Of a stretch of 64,000 nt of DNA, positions 62,745 through 64,000 are shown one piece after another. The notes under the pieces were generated by a model that saw only the letters and a list, made by a program, of their open reading frames with translations, searched no databases and had not been told where the DNA came from. A program made the translations under genes and the position numbers. This DNA comes from Leishmania martiniquensis (Eukaryota; Euglenozoa; Kinetoplastea; Trypanosomatida; Trypanosomatidae). How positions within the stretch are numbered: position 1 is the stretch's first letter; every line of letters starts with the position of its first letter. The stretch lies in NCBI RefSeq assembly GCF_017916325.1, contig NC_090163.1, positions 379,501 to 443,500 of the forward strand, written 5' to 3'.

Positions 62745-63666
62745 TGCAGTTCACCTCTCGTTAGCCGCCTCGTCTCCTCCTCTTCCATTCGCTGAGCAGT
62801 CGTTCGCTGCCCTGCCGGACAGTGGTGCCTTCGTGTCGTTGTACGTCACTTTTACTGCATGACTGTACTGCGCGTTTTTGTTCTCTCCCCCTCTCCGCTC
62901 CTCACTTGTCCGTCAGGTGATCTGCTCAGGATAGTCGCGCTCTCCTCTCCTCAGGCCACGGACCCCTGCTGCGGCGGTAGTCGGGTCCCTTTCGCTCCGG
63001 CGCCCATTCGGCCTCCCTCGTTGTTATTTCTTTTTAATGTTCACTCCCATCGTTGCGTATGTGTGTATATCTTTGTCGATGTGCTTGTTAACCTGCATTG
63101 TCCTTCCTCTCTCCCGCGCTGACTGCCAGTGTCCGCTATATTCCTCATCCCACCCCAGCGAAGCACAGCCTCTCCTACTCTGCTGACGGAACTGTACGGC
63201 TATGCTCATGTGTTCTGCCTCCCCGCTCCCTCTCTGTCTCTTCCCCCCTTTCCCCCATGCAAGAGGCCTTTCCTGTCGTATATTTTTTCTCACGCCCCTG
63301 CCTTCCCACCCCCTCTTTCGATTAACGGAGTGGCGGGCGCCTACGGTGAGGGTGGAGCGCGTGTGGGACGTGTTTTTTTGGGCGCTGATTCATCACTCCA
63401 CCCCACCCAACGCACGTCAGCTCACCTCTTTTTTTGTTGGCTCGATTAGGTTTCTCTGTGCTGCATCTTTCTTTCCATCAGCCGATGACGCTCTCACGCA
63501 CCTTTGTGACAGATGTGCCTGTGCATCAGTGTCTAAAAGCGTGTCCTGACCGCATAGCCTCTTGCGTTGTCACACGTGATGTATCTCCTCCACGTGCGCG
63601 TGCGTGCCCATGTGTGTGGGGTGCTGCCTAGCTTTTTCGCTCAGCCCTCTTGGCATAACAGAAAAA

Positions 63667-64000
63667 ACACCTCCGTGTGCGTGGCATTTCACTGGTCGAC
63701 AGCCCCCCTCAATCTGTGCAGGGGTGCAGTACAGTCCTTCTATGCTGTGCCACTTCGGGCTCGCTTGAGGTGGCGACAAGGCCACTCAGATCTACCGCAC
63801 CCTGACCTGATTGCCTGCTGGTGTGACGGGTTCAAGTCGTCGCGTGGGATGCACCAGGTGGTACCCGGCACGACGGGAGCGAGTATCAGGCGGTCTTTGG
63901 AGCGGGAGGCGGGTGGTGCTTTCTTTTGTTCGGGGAGGGGTGCGGGGCGGAGCGACGGCTGCTCGCAACTGCATGCGTCGGTGCGTGGCTGTAGCGCTTT
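63667..64000. repeat. SIDER-like retroposon, copy 2 (cut by window end)
   Basis: 334 bp identical to 40668-41001 (constant offset 22,999; no mismatch found on direct comparison). The match begins sharply after an A6 run (GAAAAAA) and continues to the last base. It lies about 2.36 kb downstream of the 1359-aa gene, in probable 3' UTR or at the boundary of the next unit. See copy 1 for the family argument. Confidence 0.65.

Larger units (their letters stand above)
61311..63666 (+). other. Downstream spacer / probable 3' UTR
   Basis: 2.4 kb. It holds an AT-rich microsatellite at 61845-61871, CT-rich tracts at 62215-62250 and 63225-63315, and a weak gene candidate at 62082, listed separately. 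The SIDER-like copy 2 follows. Confidence 0.55.

Noticed and set aside
1..64000. CRISPR arrays, operons with Shine-Dalgarno sites, rRNA genes
   Set aside because: The window is eukaryotic; no regularly spaced direct repeats and no rRNA-like segment were seen.

Overview
This window is a nuclear chromosome segment from a trypanosomatid, most likely Leishmania or a close Leishmaniinae relative. The evidence is: every supported gene is intronless and on the + strand; genes are separated by 1-5 kb spacers full of pyrimidine tracts on the coding strand; an AG followed shortly by an ATG precedes most genes (the signature of spliced-leader trans-splicing); GC content is high; and the content is typical of the group (amastin-like proteins, CFAP52, a UBR7-like protein, SIDER-like repeats). 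It reads as the interior of one polycistronic transcription unit, with no strand switch. The species cannot be fixed from sequence alone.

Layout: the 3' end of a Pro/Ala-rich protein (2-673); a 676-aa protein with a leucine-rich C-terminal half (1857-3887); a decayed leucine-rich-repeat pseudogene (about 5.18-7.56 kb); a basic 408-aa hypothetical protein (8402-9628); two large genes that appear to be distant paralogues with HMG-box-like segments and mitochondrial-looking N-termini (12023-16678 with two AT-hooks, and 18321-20405); an ATP-grasp ligase-like protein of bacterial type (23866-26496); gluconokinase (28728-29336); a ubiquitin-like/UBR-box/PHD protein resembling UBR7 (30623-33172); the axonemal WD40 protein CFAP52 (34338-36227); an amastin-like four-TM protein (38966-39763); a double-length, eight-TM amastin-like protein (42251-43822); electron transfer flavoprotein alpha (49034-50011); an ACSF3-type acyl-CoA (malonyl-CoA) synthetase (53613-55838); and a 1359-aa largely disordered protein with a possible CDC123/D123-like segment (57231-61310).

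The most distinctive non-coding feature is a 334-bp sequence present twice, 22,999 bp apart (40668-41001 and 63667-64000). I compared the copies base by base and found no difference; the second copy runs off the window. It looks like a SIDER-type retroposon lying in 3' UTRs, but perfect identity is surprising for a family known to be degenerate. Several spacers are unusually long (43.8-49.0 kb, 50.0-53.6 kb, 20.4-23.9 kb) and some hold GC-rich blocks unlike the CT-rich UTR background, which may be relics of genes or retroposons.

Genes in such units are co-transcribed but usually not functionally linked. Two themes recur: mitochondrial functions (the HMG-like pair, ETF-alpha, ACSF3-like synthetase) and surface/flagellar functions (amastins, CFAP52). 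Start codons were chosen as the first ATG after a plausible spliced-leader acceptor.
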